A DNA stretch of 64,000 nt. Origin: Parus major. Lineage: Eukaryota; Chordata; Aves; Passeriformes; Paridae. This document shows, one piece after another, positions 62,334 to 64,000 of the stretch (its first letter is position 1; the number at the start of each line of letters is the position of its first letter). Under the pieces are notes generated by a model. The model had not been told where the DNA came from. It made no database searches and saw nothing but the letters and a program-made list of their open reading frames with translations. The stretch lies in assembly GCF_001522545.3 (NCBI RefSeq), contig NC_031768.1:8763403-8827402 (forward strand). Reading direction: 5' to 3'. The position numbers and the translations under genes were made by a program.

Positions 62334-64000
62334 GTACCATTTAGAACTCAAATCCATAAAATATCCCCATAAATTAGCAGGTTAAATCTGTCTGCACCTA
62401 ATGCTTTCATTTGTTCTGCATAATCTTTCTTCTGGAAACAAGGTTATCCTTACTGGTGATTCAGGTTTTTAAGCTGGCTCCTATTTTTATTTTTAAAGGT
62501 ATCTTACTGCTAAATATGTGGTCAGGTTCTTCAAATATGCCAGCATATGAAAATTTTATGCATTTAATTGGTCTCATGAAAATTGACTAAATAGGCAGTA
62601 ATGATTTTTGAATTATCACCAAGGTTGTGGATCTAAATTTAATTTTCCAAAAGCTGTTTAATCCCTGTAGTTATGTTAGTAGTACTTGTACCAAAGATGT
62701 AAAGGCAGAGACCAGAATTTGATTTTTTCCCTTAAATAATTTTCAATCTGTTGGTCACAAGGAAAGAGTACACAAATAGAATCCAGGGAATTCGGTTCTT
62801 TCTTTGACATATATGGAGACTGGGGGAGATCTAAAATTAATTGTACATAATTCACATCCATCCATGTTTATAATGGTATTCTTATGATACAATAGCAAAA
62901 TTCTTGATTGCTGTAACCAATGTCAGAGTCCCATAATTAATGTTTTGTCCTGATTTTCTTTTTTTAAATAAAAAATCATGTTTAAAATTTTTTAAATGTT
63001 TGGTAATGGTTCTAGAATTTCATCATGCTCATTATTTACCTCATAATGTGAAAAGCATGGTTTTGAGAATGCAACTGTACAATCAGTCTTTGTCTTCCCT
63101 GTAGGGTAATTATTGTAGTAACTCTCAGGAGAGAAAAGTACAAAGGTGTTTGGGAGGGAATTATGGAAACAGAAGAGACCATCCAAAAGGAACTGAGCAG
63201 CACTCAGGAAAAGAGTTGAACTTCTTAAATGAAGGGTTTCCCAATAACAGATAAATCTCTCAATACAAAATGCTTAGTGTGTAGTTTTGAATTTGTGGGT
63301 TCCTAACTCCAAGCACTTGATTCTGCTGCATTCTTGGACAATTGAGATTAATGACAGCTGTTTTCTCAGCATTAAAAAGCTATTAAGGCTTGTCCCTGAG
63401 GATGTCGAACTATGCTCCTTTGGCCATTTTGTTTTTAGTACCTGATATGTAAAATGTAACTAATAATGCCATCTCAATTCACAAGTGATTTGTGCAAATA
63501 AATTAATACTTGTAACGAGGCTTGGCCTAGTGCCATAGGAAGATTTCAGTGCCCTGATCTGTAGCCCTGGAAAAAAAAATAAATCACACTATATGAATAG
63601 GAGTCAGCTTTCAATGAAATTGTAACCATCAAAAATGTGCACCAGGAAATATTGAGGATGTAATATATTTTAACATGCCTTTTTTTTTAAGCATTAAAGA
63701 TTTAGGAATAGTCTCTTCTTCTGCCTTAGAAAATCCCCAGTACTTTTATATATAATGAAAGTTTCAGTAGAAGAGGCTCCAAGGGATCTATAATACAGCA
63801 AATTAATACCAGGTGATAAAAGCAATGCCTTCAAAGGGACATAGATGGCCTGTTCAGATCTACATCTCCAATGTTCTCTCCTCCCCTTGCCTTCTATCAC
63901 AATGGTTTCTATTATGTTTTAAGGTATTATATGTCCACTGAGTGAAAAAAGAGAGAGCAGTCAGTTTCTCTAACCTAACAAAAAGTTACTGGTTCAAATG
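62334..64000 (+). other. intron running off the right edge
   Basis: 1.7 kb AT-rich sequence after the last exon, whose end phase (1) awaits a downstream exon outside the window. No exon, repeat family or RNA gene recognised. Short open frames on the minus strand (62676-62861, 62992-63186, 63694-63900) have no support. Confidence 0.75.

Noticed and set aside
1..64000. Prokaryotic-type features, CRISPR arrays, tRNA or rRNA genes, or a novel defence or biosynthetic system
   Set aside because: Nothing supports these; the window is intragenic vertebrate sequence with one spliced gene.

Overview
This is a vertebrate nuclear genomic window. It is AT-rich and dominated by introns, with classic GT-AG exon boundaries. 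It is almost certainly from a bird: there are several CR1 LINE fragments of the avian type (including conserved 3' ends of the form 'GATCTTTAAGGTCCCTTCC') and one solo-LTR-like block that resembles songbird ERV LTRs. I see no prokaryotic genes, tRNA, rRNA or CRISPR, and no complete gene.

The window lies inside one large plus-strand gene, which I identify as CFAP47 (cilia- and flagella-associated protein 47, formerly CHDC2/CXorf22). I recovered sixteen coding exons by matching open frames to splice sites: 8059-8156, 8950-9066, 12850-12984, 13482-13594, 16345-16495, 17156-17244, 18549-18635, 23959-24026, 25117-25262, 30084-30192, 31095-31321, 37320-37500, 47377-47573, 51129-51272, 52819-52992 and 62222-62333. 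Joined, they total 2148 nt (about 715 residues) in one uninterrupted frame, and all fifteen junctions are phase-compatible. This is a middle segment of a protein of roughly 3,200 residues in mammals. Both ends of the gene lie outside the window.

In protein order, the segment opens with most of a calponin-homology (CH) domain (exons at 8059-12984). It continues with beta-rich immunoglobulin-like ASH/MSP-type repeats (12850-30192), a helical, Gln/Ala/Arg-rich linker (31095-31321), a basic stretch (37320-37500), and further Ig-like repeats (47377-62333). Such proteins sit in the axoneme of motile cilia and sperm flagella, and the repeats act as docking modules. Weaker candidate exons are 4342-4466 (would supply the start of the CH domain in the correct phase), 2225-2258, and a possible cassette pair 42674-42705 plus 46425-46476.

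The rest is intron: scattered CR1 fragments in both orientations (5919, 21700, 22015, 24205, 25341, 52065), an LTR-like block near 61215-61551, AT-rich simple sequence and microsatellites, a 22-base assembly gap at 23783-23804, and three relatively GC-rich blocks (4520-4960, 8230-8740, 19640-20050) that I could not classify. I found no undescribed system. The most useful outcome is the exon model and the few places where it is uncertain.
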